This document shows, piece by piece, positions 43,558-55,529 of a stretch of DNA of 64,000 nucleotides (positions are counted from its first letter, which is position 1; each line of letters starts with the position of its first letter). The notes under the pieces are model-generated. The model had not been told where the DNA came from. It was given only the letters and a program-made list of their open reading frames with translations, and ran no database searches. The translations under genes and the position numbers were made by a program. The stretch lies in NCBI RefSeq assembly GCF_904849725.1, contig NC_058521.1:99434244-99498243 (forward strand), given 5' to 3'. Origin of the DNA: Hordeum vulgare subsp. vulgare (lineage: Eukaryota > Streptophyta > Magnoliopsida > Poales > Poaceae).

Positions 43558-44220
43558 ATGGAAGATAATCCTGAGGGGCCTATTTGGGGTATCTTCACCC
43601 TCACCAGAAGTGGAAAAAGCCGATCCTCAACCTACCGAACCTATTGCAAATATTTATTATGATATTCCTTGGGTATGTTAGAGAAACTGTGAGCTAAGCC
43701 TTATGCAGGAGATGGAACAACACATCCTGATTTGCACTTGATATATATATATATATATATATATATACGAGACTTGTGGATTATTTAAGCTTGCAGGTTA
43801 TCCAAAGATGGAGTTAAGAAGAAGGTATCCCCATTATCTTTGGAGGGAAAGGCATTTATTTGGTACAATCTGTTGGATGATGCTAGAACATGGGACTAGA
43901 ATCGACTAAAGCTATAATTTCACCAGAAGTTTTATCCTATGGATCTGGTTCATCATGATTGGACTTATATATATAAGTTTTGGCCTCGTGAAGGAGAAAT
44001 TATCGCTCAAGCTTGCGGGAGGCTTAAGTCTATGATGCACACATGCCCCAATCATAAGCTCTCAAAATACATAATTATACAAAACTTTTATGCCCGTCTT
44101 TCTCATGATGATGCATTGATGCTTGATTCTTCTTCTACTAGTTCCTTTATGAAGAAAACTATTGAATTCCAATGGGATCTTCTGGAAATAATTAAATGCA
44201 AGTCTTAAGATTGGGAAGTC
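43558..44220 (+). pseudogene. Gag relic of element C
   Basis: This matches the gag core of element B (14,771-15,325) through several frames, e.g. GKAFIWYNLLDDARTWD and a following LQFHQKFYPMDLVHHD-like segment. It contains stops, frameshifts and a (TA)n microsatellite (43,741-43,767) expanded inside the coding region. No function is possible. Confidence 0.7.
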
Positions 44221-44223
44221 GAC

Positions 44224-45109
44224 AAAGGTAAATAGTCTAGTATAAATCTTGAGTTTGATTGTGTTAAATATTTTATAGAAACGGATACTTGTCATAAGTT
44301 TAGTGTTAAATATGGACTTGACTCTGAGATAGTAGCTTCCTAGTGTGAATCATTTGCTACTCATGTTGATATCCCTAAGGATAATTGGTTTAAATTTCAT
44401 TCACAATTGAAGAATTCTTAGAGGACTCTATTAAAGTTCAAGATGAAACAACTATTTATAATGTTGATCCAGTTGTGCCAAGTTCTTACATTGATAAACC
44501 ACCTTTTCCTGTTAGGATTAAGGAACATGCCAGAGATACAATTGTGGTTAATAAAAGTAATATTAGAACAGCAAAATCTTTTGAAGAAATAAATGTAGAT
44601 CATAATATTGTTGTCGTTAAGAATCTCTTGGTTGATAATATTGATGGGCATGTTATTCACCTGTGTGGTGAAGCTACTAGAATTGCAAAACATGTTAGAA
44701 TCAAATAGGATGAATTAGATGAGAACAAACCGATGGTTGGCATGGCTGTTGTTTCTGTTAAATTGAAGATCATTGCTATCATGTCTTGTGTGATATGGGT
44801 GCTAGTGTGAGTGTTATACCTTTTACTTTATATCAAGAAATTATGAATGATATAGCACCCTCTGAAATTGAAGACATTGATGTGACTATTAAACTTGCAA
44901 ATATAGACACTATTTCACCTCTTGGGTTTGTTACAGATGTTGAAGTCTTGTGTGGAATAATCAAATACCATACTATTTTCTTAGTACTTGGTGTGCAAGA
45001 GATATGTCCCAATATATTTGCTACACCTTTCTTGAATACCGTTAATGCTGAAATTGATTATGTTAAAGAAAAGGTTAAAGTGAGTTTTGGTGATGTGTCT
45101 CATGAGTAA
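44224..45109 (+). pseudogene. Gag/pol linker and protease relic of element C
   Basis: Open pieces at 44,475-44,708 (YIDKPPFPVRIKEH...) and 44,786-45,109 carry the protease active-site region CDMGASVSVIP and DVTIKLANIDTISPLG, as in element B. They are separated by stops (e.g. after 44,708) and a frame change. Confidence 0.75.
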
Positions 45110-45114
45110 TTTCT

Positions 45115-46500
45115 AGAAGTTTGGTAGATAACCACATGAGAAAGAGTTCTCTAGTAAATATGATATAATTGGTCTTGGTTCTATTGACGTGCCTCCTACA
45201 GACGCATTAGAACAATATATGGTAGACCATGAAAATGGTAAGCATATGAATGAGAGAAATGAAATAGATGAGATATTATTTAACCAAGCACCTATCATTA
45301 AACACAATTTGCCTATTGACATTCTAGAAGATCCCCCCACCTAAGGGAGGTCCCGTGTTTGAATTAAATAAAGTACTAGATACTTGAAATATGCTTATGT
45401 TGATGAAAATAAGATATATCATGTCATTATTAGGGATGACCTTTCACAACATGAAGAAAAGAGATTGCTTAAAACTCTAAGTAAGCACCAAGCTGCTATT
45501 GGATATACCATTGATGATCTTAAGGGAATTAGTCCCACTCTATGACAACACAATATTAACATGGAACAAGATGCTAAACCTATCGTTTATCATCAATGTT
45601 GTTTGAATCATAAAAAGAAGGGAGAGTTAAGTACTGAAATATGAAAGCTTATGGAGACATGTATACTTTATGCTATTGTTGATAGTAGACGAGTAAGTCA
45701 TATTTATTGTGCTCCTACGAAAGGAGGTATAGCCATTCTCCCTAATGATAACGATGAACTTATCCCACAAAGAATTTTAACTCGTTATATGATGGTAATT
45801 GATTTCAAAAAATTAAACAAAGCTACTAGAAAATACAATTACCCTTTGCCTTTTATTGATCAAATGTTTGAAAGATTATCTAAGCATACACACTTTTGCT
45901 TTCTTGATGGATATTTTGGTTTCTATGAAGTACCTTTGTCGAGAGAAGATCAAGATAAACTTCTTTTATTTGTCCTTTTGGACCATATGCTTTTAGACAT
46001 ATCCCTTTTGGTCCTTTTGATTTATGTAATGCACGTCCTACCTTTCAAAGATGTATGAATCCTATATTCTCTGATTTTTGTGAAAATATTGTTGAGGTAT
46101 TCAAGGATGATTTTCCCTTTATGAGACTTCTTTTGATGATTGCTTAAGCAACCTTGATCAAGTTTAGCAGAGATGAGAAGAAACTAATCTTGGCCTAAAT
46201 TGGGAGAAGTGCCACTTTATGGTGAATGAAGGTGTAGTACTTGTGCATAAAATTTCCAAACTAGCTATGGAGGTAGATAAAGCTAAAGTTGATGCAATTG
46301 AGAAAATGCGATGTCCTAAAGATTTTAAAGGTATCTGAATCCCTTAGGCATGCTGGCTTCTATACGCGTTTCATTAAAGATTTATCAAATATTTCTATGC
46401 CACTAATTAATCTTCTTCCAAAATAGGTTCGATTCATTTCTGATGATGATTGTATAGAAGTCTTTGAAATACCAAACAAAGCCTTATTTTCTGCACCCAT
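45115..46500 (+). pseudogene. Reverse transcriptase relic of element C
   Basis: The longest open piece (45,651-46,058) has PTKGGIAILPNDNDELIPQR, LNKATRKYNYPLPFIDQM and FCFLDGYFGFYEVPLS, homologous to RT of element B. The catalytic region downstream (near 46,110) reads out of frame and is altered (KDDFPF in place of MDDFSV). Stops and indels are frequent. Confidence 0.8.
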
Positions 46501-46537
46501 TATTCAACCATGTGACTCGAACTTACCATATGAAATT

Positions 46538-46903
46538 ATGTGTGATGTTAGTCATTATGCTGTTGGTGTTGTTCTAGGGAAAAGAGTAGACAAGAAATTG
46601 AATATAATTCATTATGGTGGTAAGACCCTAGATAGTGTTGAAAGGAAGTATGCTACTATCGAGAAAGAATTTTTATTAGTTTTGTTTGCATGTGATAAGT
46701 TTAGACCTTATATTGATGATGCTAAAGTTACTATTCACGCCGATCATGGTAGTATTAAATATATTATGGAGAAGAAATATGCTAATCCTAGATTAATTAG
46801 TTGGGTTCTTTTACGTCAAGAATTTTACTTCCATATTATTGATAGGAAGGGAGCTGAGAATCCTATAGGTGATAATCTGTCTAGGATGGAAAATATTCTT
46901 GAT
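46538..46903 (+). pseudogene. RNase H fragment of element C
   Basis: A clean open stretch encodes Ty3-type RNase H: CDVSHYAVGVVLGKR, IIHYGGKTLDSVERKYATIE, HADHGSIKYIMEKKYANPRL, RKGAENPIGDNLSRME. It would cut the RNA of RNA-DNA hybrids. The frame is interrupted in the linker by the solo LTR inserted after 46,908. Confidence 0.8.
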
Positions 46904-46908
46904 GACCC

Positions 46909-49893
46909 TGTAACATCCTAATTTTCTTAAATTCGGATGTTAATAGATCATTCATATGCATCTCATATTCTTTTATGCATTATTTTGTTCTTCTGAAAAT
47001 TCTATTCATTATGTGACTGCGGGCAATTTATTGGAGTGGAGATAATGTGACTTCTCCCCTATCAAATAAAAGTGCATAATGTTTAGAATATTATTTGGGG
47101 TTATCCGATTTGGTTTTGCAAGTTTTTATAATGTCCGAAATTATCTGTAGTTAAGTTTTAATGTTTTTTGCGTAGTCTATTGCATTAAAACTATTTTTAA
47201 AATTTTCATTAGGTGGAACTAGGTTTCCTTTAGTATTTATTAGGATATTTATTTTATACTTATATATATATCTATATTAGATATTAATATATGTATCTAT
47301 ATATACATATATATATATATATATATTACTATATGCGTACATTATATATATATATATATGTATATATTTTTGTACGTATATCATTTTTTTTTCTCTATTT
47401 GTTTTTCTTTAAAAAAATATATATATATATATATTATTTTAATACCTTTTTTGTGGTTAAAAAAAACTAGCTGGCCAGGCCGAGCCAAAGGCTCAGCCCA
47501 GCCACCACTACGTGCTCCCAACCGACCCATGCACCAGCACCCCGTACCAGCACCGCATGTGCCCCAACCGAGCCCCAGCTCCCTGTTTCCCACGTGCCCC
47601 AGGTGGCCTGGCTCCACCGAGCCCTTCTCCCAGTGTTGTCTAAGGGTAGCGCTCCAGGCAGGTGGCAGCCCCACCGCATGAGCCAGTGCCCACAGCCCCA
47701 TCGGCCCCTGCTCCTAGCGCCAGGAGCACTGCCACCAGGGGGGGCCTGCAGCTGACGTGATCTTTCCCGAGACCGTGCACGAGCAGGACTTCTCGCGAGC
47801 AGCCCCAGGCCCCACCGTTCCAGCGCCAGAGGATTTCATACCGAGTCCTTCTTGTGCTTTAGGAACTAAACCGAGCCAGGAACGAGCTTTGCTTTGCAAG
47901 GGCTTTTTATTTCTCCACGTGATCGGAAAGTCTCTGTTTAGATTCGTTTTCTCCACAATCTCAATCTTTTGCTGCTTCAATTTCGACCATCACCGGAGCA
48001 ACACCGAAATTCATCCGTGTCCACCGGAGTTTATCCGTGTTCGTCGGAGTTCGCAGAGCCGTCGTCACCGGAGTCCGTTCGACCGTCACCGGAGCATCAT
48101 CGGAGGAGCCACACCGAGACGGTTCTGTTTTTCCTCGCTGTTCGTGGTGAGAACGCACGCACGAGCCGATTCATCAAACCCCGATGAACAGCTTCAGGAC
48201 GAAATAAAATCTCTTTTTAATCTGTTTTTAGCTCTGTCAGATTCTCGGTATAATTTTGAAACGCGTTTATCTTTTTACTCGTAACTCCGATTCAGGAAAT
48301 TCTTTTTCCTGTGATCTCGTATTGATGAGTAGAACATGTTAGAACCAGTAGTTTTCAGTTTTACGAAAATTAAGTTTTTTGTGAAAACAGATTATTTTAA
48401 ACCTACCAGAGGCCATATTTTGCAAACCGTTCATCCGGTTTAGTTGATTCCTTTTGTGTTGTCATCGTATCAGCATGTAGATGATTTTATATCTGCTGCC
48501 ATGCTATTTATGCTTTGGTTTTAAACAAGTTGTTTTATTGCCGATGATTTTAGTTGGTGTTATGTGATTGTGGTGATTGATTAGTGTGATTGTTTGCAAC
48601 GTGTAGATTGTGCGGAGTGCGACGCAAACTATTGTCAGGAGTGTGACCTTCTGAACCAGAATCAAGGCAAGTTACATGTTGATCATCCTTTACCTATTAT
48701 TTTTCTATGCATGTAGTATTATATCACCCTATGAAAATTATGCATGTATAGGAATATTATCATTGCTATGCTATTAAGCTATATCCCCTCGTCATTGAAG
48801 ATCGTGGTATTTGTAGTTTTCCTATGCTATGTAGACGGAGATTGGTTCCTGTATTCATTGAGATTATGTGAGGATTACTACAAAATAAATTTGAGTAGTA
48901 ATTAAGGATTTAATTCACCTCTGGGCGGATATGGTATTGCTGGGTGGTTTCAAGAACATCATGGTTTCTACCCTCTGAATGTAAGTGGAATGCCACCCAG
49001 GTTCAAAAAGATCAAACAGACTTAGTGACTAGTAGCTTCCTTGTGCGACCACTGGCTATTATGGGCTCTGGCTTAGTTGATCAGTCGTGGAAACCTTACC
49101 CGGATGTGCCAGCTTATGTAGCTATGATAGGTGGGATGGGCCTCCTGTGGGACTAGGTGACTGCTTCTGAAAGACTTCGTCTCAATCTTCGGGTTGGGTC
49201 TAGTGGGTACAGCGTACTAACCTCTACAGAGTGTATAAACTAATCATGATTAGCCGTGTCCCCGGTTATGGACAATTTTGAGCAGCTAAGCCATTACAGT
49301 TGTTGGATGATCTTGACAGATGACACACTTAATAAAACTTGATGGGAAACTTAATGATGGTAATAGGTTGGAGTTGGAGATGCCAATTCAACCATATGTG
49401 AGTTATTGTAGCAAACTAACTAAAACTTGACTATTAGGTAGCTATGAGGATAAAATCATCTTTCTGCAAAATAACCATCAGCCTTTCTTTTGTTATACTA
49501 TGCATATACATGTAGGTCTGTTATATTTCTTTTCCTGTGTAACTTGCCAATACATTCAAAGTATTGACCTATATGGCTGCAACGTATCATGTTGCAGGAT
49601 ATTCAGACGAGGAGTAAGGTACCGTTAGGGTCGCGAGTATTCACTCAACATCGCCAGTGGGCTATGATGGGACTCATCGTTACTATTCTGCTACTTTTCC
49701 GCTGTTTATTAGAATAAAGCTAGCTAAGTGTTATGCAGATTGTTATATTTTATAAATTCTGGATCATACGTTATTATAAATGATGCACTTGCTATATCTG
49801 GTTTTCATCTATACTGTGTGTGCTAGCGAGTCGATCCAGGGACTAGCACAGTAAAGCACAGAGACTCAAATCCTTCGAGGTTTGGTCGTTACG
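46909..49893 (+). mobile_element. Solo LTR, 2.99 kb, inserted in pol of element C
   Basis: It starts TGTAACATCC and ends GGTCGTTACG, with the 5-bp duplication GACCC on both sides (46,904-46,908; 49,894-49,898). The final CA has become CG. It is a diverged relative of the 3.2-kb LTR at 1,968. The two share blocks in R-U5 such as ATTATGGGCTCTGGCTT (49,058), GATTAGCCGTGTCC, GGCTGCAACGT...ATGTTGCAG and the terminal GTCGTTAC, while the U3 halves are unlike. It contains an AT microsatellite region (47,262-47,430). No internal region remains. Open stretches inside (e.g. 47,757-48,284) are not credited as genes. Confidence 0.88.
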
Positions 49894-50048
49894 GACCCAC
49901 TGCCTATTGATGATAGTTTTCCTAATAGAAATTAGATATTATGAATTCTTCTTGTAGTACTCACTAGTATGTAGATTCTGTTGATTACATTGTTGCTAAA
50001 TATATACCACCTAGTTTAAAATACCAATGAAAGAAAAATTTCTTATTT

Positions 50049-50779
50049 GACTTATAACTTTACTTTTAGGATGACCCACATCTATATAAAGAAGGAGTAG
50101 ATAGTGTTATTGCATGTTGTGTACGTGATCATGAACATGAATCTTTTTATGGAAGTGTTATTTTGAGGCATACGAAGGGCACCATAATAGAGATAGAAGT
50201 GCATACAAGGTAGTACAATGTGATTTTTATTGGCGTACTCTATTCAAAGATGCACGTAATTTTGTCCTTTCTTGTGATGAATGTGAAAGGATTGGTAATA
50301 TTAGTAGACGTCAGGAAATACCTACGAATTATTCACTTTTTAGTAAACCATTTGATGTTTTGGTTTTTTATTATATGGGACCTTTTCCTTCCTCTAATGG
50401 GTATATTCATATTCTAGTTGTTGTTGATTACCTTACTAAGTGGGTAGAAGTTATTCCACCTAGAAGCGATGGTCATAACACTTCTATTGAAATGCTTAAG
50501 GACATTTTTCCCAAGGTTTGGATTCCCTAGATATTTAATGACTAACGATGGTTCACATTTTATTCTTGGTGCTTTCCATAAACTTCTAGCTAAATATGAT
50601 GTTAACCATATAATTGCATTACCATATCATACTCGATCTAGTGGTCAAGTTGTATTGAGAAATAGAGAAATAAAATTGATTTTGCAAAAGGCAGTTAATA
50701 TATCTAGACGAAATTGGTCTAAAAAACTTGATGATGCATTATTGGCTTATAGAACTGCTTATAAAAACCATATGAGAAT
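50049..50779 (+). pseudogene. Integrase relic of element C
   Basis: Pieces in shifted frames match Athila integrase: CVRDHEHESFYGS, CDECERIGNISRRQEIP, MGPFPSSNGYIHILVVVDYL, FPRYLMTNDGSHF, AYRTAYKN. The first catalytic Asp position reads YYMGPFP instead of DFMGPFP-like, and the Glu of GQVE reads GQVV, so two of three active-site residues are lost. The sequence stops at 50,779 where an LTR starts. Confidence 0.75.
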
Positions 50780-51550
50780 TGATAGGTCTCCAACGTATCT
50801 ATAATTTTTGATTGTTCCAAGCTATAATTTTATCAATTTAGGATGTTGTTCGGGTGCTTATATACCAATTAATATTATTTCTAAGCACTAACCTATTAAT
50901 GAAGGGACTAGTGCGAGTTATTGGTTTCTACATGTTTTGGGCTTTTGAGGTTCCAATAGACACAAAACATTTTTATGATTTTTTCTTGACCAAAAGAAGA
51001 CCTTGAAGCTTCCATAGGAGACCAATCACTACACGAGGGAAGGAGCAGAGAATAGGGTGCACCCAGAGGGGATGGCCGCGCCTTGATAAGTGTTGCGCCC
51101 TCGTGCGGCCCCCGACGTCCCTTTGTGACCTATAAATTCTAAAATATCCCGAAATGCAACGGGAGCCACCAGAAACAGTTTTTCCACCACCACAATTCTC
51201 TATTCCGCCATGGGCCCATGTGGATCCCTGTTCCCGGGCCCTGCCGGAAGGGGGATCGATCATGGAGGGCCTCTACATCAACCTTGTTGCTCCCATGGCG
51301 ATGTGTGAGTACTTTACAACAAACCTATGAGTCCGTACTTAGTACCTAGATGGCTATCTATCTCTCTTGATATTCAATACAATGATCATCGCATCTTCGC
51401 TCTGATCTATTCAACGTAATTCTTTTGTAATGTGCACTTGTTGGGATCCGATGAATTGTGGGATTATGTTTAGATTATTCTTGATAAAGGTTTGAGTCTT
51501 CTGTGAATTCTATTATGATTCTTATTTGGATGATTATTATAGCTTTGTAA
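50780..51550 (+). repeat. Athila-type LTR fragment (5' half)
   Basis: It starts TGATAGGTCTCCAACG, as in the LTR at 57,139 and that of element A, and follows the 57,139 LTR up to TTATAGCTTTGTA near 51,550, where unrelated sequence begins. It could be an LTR of element D inserted into element C, but no matching 5-bp duplication is available to prove it. Confidence 0.75.
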
Positions 51551-51650
51551 ATCCCCCACAAGAGCTGCATCCCTGGTCACCGTGGCCGCTCTTGCCAGGG
51601 CTGCCATCACACCTGCAATGCCTGCACTGGCCTCCAAAGCGGATGAGAGG

Positions 51651-53348
51651 TGTAATGACCCCACCTTGATCGTACGTTAATCATACATGCAACATCACAT
51701 GATCAAGATCAGAGACTCGCGGGAAGATGTCACAACACAACTCTAGACACAAATAAAACAATAGAAGCTTTATATTTCAAGCCAGGATCCTCAAGGGTTC
51801 ACATACATAAGCTTAAGTACAAACAAGTTAGGGGAAGCAACAATTTATGAGTACAAATGTAAATAAATAGGTCTACCTTAAGAAGCTAGAACAAACATCA
51901 TCGTGGACTGAAAATGCAAGCCCCCCTGCCTGCGAGCCTCCTATCTACTCCTGGTCGTCAGCGGCCTCCATGTAGTAGTAGGCTCCGTCGAGGTAGTAGT
52001 AGTCGCCGGCGGGACCTGCTGGATCTAGGGCTCCGTCATCTGGTCACATGAATTGTATCAAGGGGAAAAGGGGAGCAAAGCAACGGTGAGTTCTCGTCCA
52101 AAGTACTCACATGCCTTACATTACATCTATGCTAAAATGTGCATCAGTATCAAGGGAAGGGGTGTTTTCTATGGACTATACTGCTAAATTGCCAGAATCA
52201 AAGGGAATACCTAGCCTACCGAAGACTAGCATCCTGTAGAGTCTTGCAGCACTAGAAGAGTACGGATTAGTATAACACATGTTTAGAGTATGTAGATGCA
52301 ATGCCCAGGGATACTTCCTTGACTTCTTGCGAGAAAAAGATCCTAGAGTCATCATTTCATTTTAGTGTCACCAGTATCTAGTTCTAGTTGTAGTAGATTG
52401 GGATACTATCCGAGCATCCATTACCGTAGACACGGCTATTCGAATAGATGTACTTCCGTGTAGCGGTGCACCAACTTACCAAACACGCCTCATTAACTAC
52501 GGACGGACATGCTTTCCTTGGTCAAGCCCAACCTTGGCTAATCAGCATGCCGTAGTCCTAGCTAGGCTCAATAGAGAGGCCAACACACGAGCGAAATTCT
52601 AAGTGCTGAGGGGTCTTGGGCCCATCGCCCTTTGCACTCCTGCATGTTACGAGGACGGCTGGGATCAATCATAGCTATCTCTTTATCCAAAGCACGCGCT
52701 TACGTGGGCCACCCGGGCATGTGCTGCTCACTATGACGTTTGAAGAGCTTTCGGGAGAATGTATGACGAAGAGCTCCCATACTTATTCATGCGTGGTGGT
52801 TAGTGTGAAAAAGCCCAAAAGCCTACTCAAAACAAATATCCAAACCCGATAGTGTCTTGGGAGCTTGCGGGAACGATGATTGATCCTGTCGCCCCATCTC
52901 GAGGACCTACGACAAGGGTCAGGCCCATCCCTCTCCTAGGGTGGTCTGCCTTCTTGGCCGGGCCTCGTAATTATCTCGCGGGTACCCTCCAGGTCAATCC
53001 GACTCACAAGAAACTATTGGGAGCTCAGGTCCACCTCAATCGGGGTGGTATCGCCTATCCCTTTAGTCCCACAATAGCAGTAAACGGGGAAATAGGCAAA
53101 GGTAACACTGTATCCTTGTCATCAAGGGGAAATGCTAGGAATCACCCTCGGTGGATTTCCACTCGATGTAACCGTCAAGGTGACCTGAGAGAAATCACCC
53201 TCGAGGGTTCATACTTGAGGTGTTGCATGACAGAGTCATTATCAGGAGTCATGAAGGAGGAATCACCCTGGGTAATCCACGACCGACTAGCTACACTACA
53301 GAGTTATCATCATGAGTGCATTATGAGGTATGACCCTCGGCACTCAAC
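51651..53348 (-). mobile_element. Solo LTR, about 1.7 kb, inside the CACTA element
   Basis: The plus strand begins TGTAATGACCCC, and the sequence AGAGG flanks both ends (51,646-51,650 and 53,349-53,353). With a strict TG..CA definition the right end is 53,349 and the shared flank is GAGG. Minus orientation is inferred from the sense end GGTGGGGTCATTACA, similar in style to the other gypsy-type LTR ends here. No internal region is attached. A 178-codon open stretch (52,852-53,388) crosses the LTR boundary and is spurious. Confidence 0.7.
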
Positions 53349-53357
53349 AGAGGCACT

Positions 53358-54229
53358 TCAGATTTGTACAATTAAGGGAGGGAGGTGATGTGTCGGGCTA
53401 AGTACCCTCGCGCATCTGCAGTCTCCGTCGCACACCTGCCATGAGGTGTACCCGTAACCGAGATAGCCGTGCACTGTCGTCATCAGCACGGGTCTCATAT
53501 AGAAATAATCTTCTATCCTGGCGTCCCATGTCTTGACCGGCAATTTCCATAACGTGTCTAGCTCCTCTTTCAGAAGCCCCATATATAGGTTAATATTATA
53601 TCCCGATTGTTTTGGCCTTGAATTAACATGCTCATGTGTATATAATTTGTCTTCATGCACTTCCATGGGGGGAGGTTGTACATCCATACAAAGACAGGCC
53701 GTGTGTTGTGGTTGGTGCTCTGGTTTCCAAACGTATTCATGCCATTGGTACTCACACAAAGCACGAAATTGCTTGCATCTTCTCCAAAAAATTGATATTC
53801 GGCATTGAATGCTCTCCACTGGCTAGCATCTGTGAGGTCTCTCCGCTTTGGATCATATCCATCATCTGGCTTCTTCCTCTCCATGTGATAGTGCATGAGC
53901 TTTGCTTCCTTAGGATCTACGAAATACCTCTGCAGACGGGGAGTGATCAGAAATTAACGTACAACTTTCTGAGGAGCTTTCTTTCCTACATTCTTGTATC
54001 GAGAAGCATTGCACACTGGACACCTGGTTTTTTCCGCGTGCTCCCCCCGATAAATGATGAAATCATTGATGCATGTGTGGTATCTAATCTGCGGTAGATC
54101 AAGAGGGCAAACGATTTTCTTGGCCTCCTCGATGCTAGTAGGACACATGTTCCCTGCAGGGAGAACTTTATTATGTATATACTTCAAATGATCATCGAGG
54201 CTTTTGTTTGTCCATTTTTTGGCCTTCAT
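53358..54229 (-). pseudogene. CACTA transposase, TNP2-like domain (fragments)
   Basis: Minus-strand pieces match the TNP2 family: CPTSIEEAKKIVCPLDLPQI and CINDFIIYRGEHAEKTRCPV (54,229-53,954), DLTDASQWRAF and RPVFVWMYNLPPWKCMK (53,896-53,570), then, after a frameshift near 53,600, INLYMGLLKEELDTLW and MTTVHGYLGYGYTSWQVC (53,819-53,380). TNP2 is the catalytic subunit that cuts CACTA ends in the nucleus. The segment ends early: the reading frame passes into ...PPLIVQI and a stop near 53,358, close to the LTR insertion. Frameshifts make it non-functional. Confidence 0.82.
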
Positions 54230-54454
54230 CTTTAGAAGTTAGAGCGTGAAACTCAAGCAGATCACCACAGGATCGCAACCATCAAACAATAGAGTCTTCG
54301 AGTCTACTTATAGTTGCGCGAGCTTGGCCTCATCATTATAAGCAAGTTTGTCACTAGTCGTACTCTTTTGAAGAATGTCTCGAACATGAGGGTCTTGCAC
54401 GACTGAACTTAGTAGCATCGAAGACTGCAGCATGTCTATCGCCTCTTCCTCGTC

Positions 54455-54600
54455 ATGCCCGGACTCTTCTGTTCCATGTCTGGACTCTTCTTCGCCATGT
54501 CGGGACTCTTCTTTTCCATGTACGGACTCTTCTTCGCCGTGTCTAGAATCTTCTCTACCACCATGTCCGGACTCTTCCCGACCGCCATGTCTGATGCCAT
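54455..54600 (-). repeat. 21-bp coding repeat (acidic linker of the transposase)
   Basis: About six copies of a 21-bp unit (plus strand CATGTCTGGACTCTTCTTCGC) correspond on the minus strand to a repeated acidic heptapeptide such as EESRHGE. It lies between the transposase-associated domain and TNP2. Confidence 0.75.
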
Positions 54601-54610
54601 CGTCTTTGTG

Positions 54611-54898
54611 TCAATCGGTCATCTCTTCATCAAGCCCCATGTCGTTATTCCCTGCCATGTGGACGTCCTCATCATCATCCTCACTTATCCACCAAGTATA
54701 GCCATCCATGAAACCATTCATCAGCACGTACGCCTTCAAACTGCCACAATCAAAAGGGTCCGAAATTACTCCTTCTTTGCATATTGTACACGGACATCTA
54801 ATCTGACTTTGATTATTTGCATAAATGTCCATCACCACGGATTGCAAGTATCGCTCCACCTTCCTTCCACTCACCTTCATGACTGGACGATATAACAA
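54611..54898 (-). pseudogene. Transposase-associated domain of the CACTA element
   Basis: 95 codons carry a Transpos_assoc-like module: VERYLQSVVMDIYANNQSQI, IRCPCTICKEG, LMNGFMDGYTWW and an acidic tail DDDEDVHMAG. In CACTA TNP2 genes this module forms the N terminus. The true N terminus may lie slightly upstream; the window shows only this part in frame. Confidence 0.75.
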
Positions 54899-55529
54899 GC
54901 AAAAGGGTTATAAACAAAATGCATGCATGCATCAAAGTCATATAAAACTTATGCATGACCTTGCCTAAAAATTGGCCATATCAAGTTTGCCCAAAATTTG
55001 CCGAAATGGAAATAAATTGACATTTCAGCAAAACATATGAAACTCACGGGGCATGTCACTTACACAAATCCCTTCATATCACAGACACACATATTCCCAT
55101 TCTTTAAGTGCACAAATGTTTACTCACCTATATCTCGAGCGAGATTGTGCACGATTAGATCATTAGGCCTTCTAGATCGAGAGTGCGTGGATAAATAACT
55201 AGCTAGATCTAGTTGTTGGGAGGATAGATGCCTATAGCTAACTAATGGAGAGGGAGAGAGATGACCTAGCTAGATCTATATGTATGGAAGGAGGGAGAGC
55301 CAAATAAATGTAGAAGATGGAGCTAGAAGAGGCCATTTATGGAGGAAAATTATGGTGGAGGGGGCATTAAAGGGGGGAGAAGAGAGGTAGAAGGAAGAGA
55401 GAAGAAGGGCAATAATGGTTGAGTAGTAACTTCGAGAGGGGAGACGGGAAAGAAGGGGAGAGGGCAAAGGGGGAGGAAGGGGGAGAAAGCGGGTGTGGGT
55501 GAAAAGGTGGCACACGCCACGATTATTAG

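Larger units (their letters stand above)
42576..50779 (+). mobile_element. Athila-lineage LTR retrotransposon C, degenerate, split by a solo LTR
   Basis: Plus-strand order: truncated 5' LTR, mutated tRNA-Asp primer site, gag, protease, RT, RNase H, a solo LTR insertion at 46,909-49,893, then integrase up to 50,779 where another LTR begins. Protein similarity to element B is clear throughout, and the LTR 3' parts also match, so B and C are the same family at different ages. Many stops and frameshifts show that C is old. Confidence 0.85.

Noticed and set aside
47757..48284. 175-codon open frame
   Set aside because: Lies inside the solo LTR 46,909-49,893, without recognisable domain or start context.
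52852..53388. 178-codon plus-strand open frame
   Set aside because: Crosses the boundary between an LTR and antisense transposase sequence.
53636..54097. 153-codon plus-strand open frame
   Set aside because: Antisense of the TNP2-like transposase, whose minus-strand motifs are clear.
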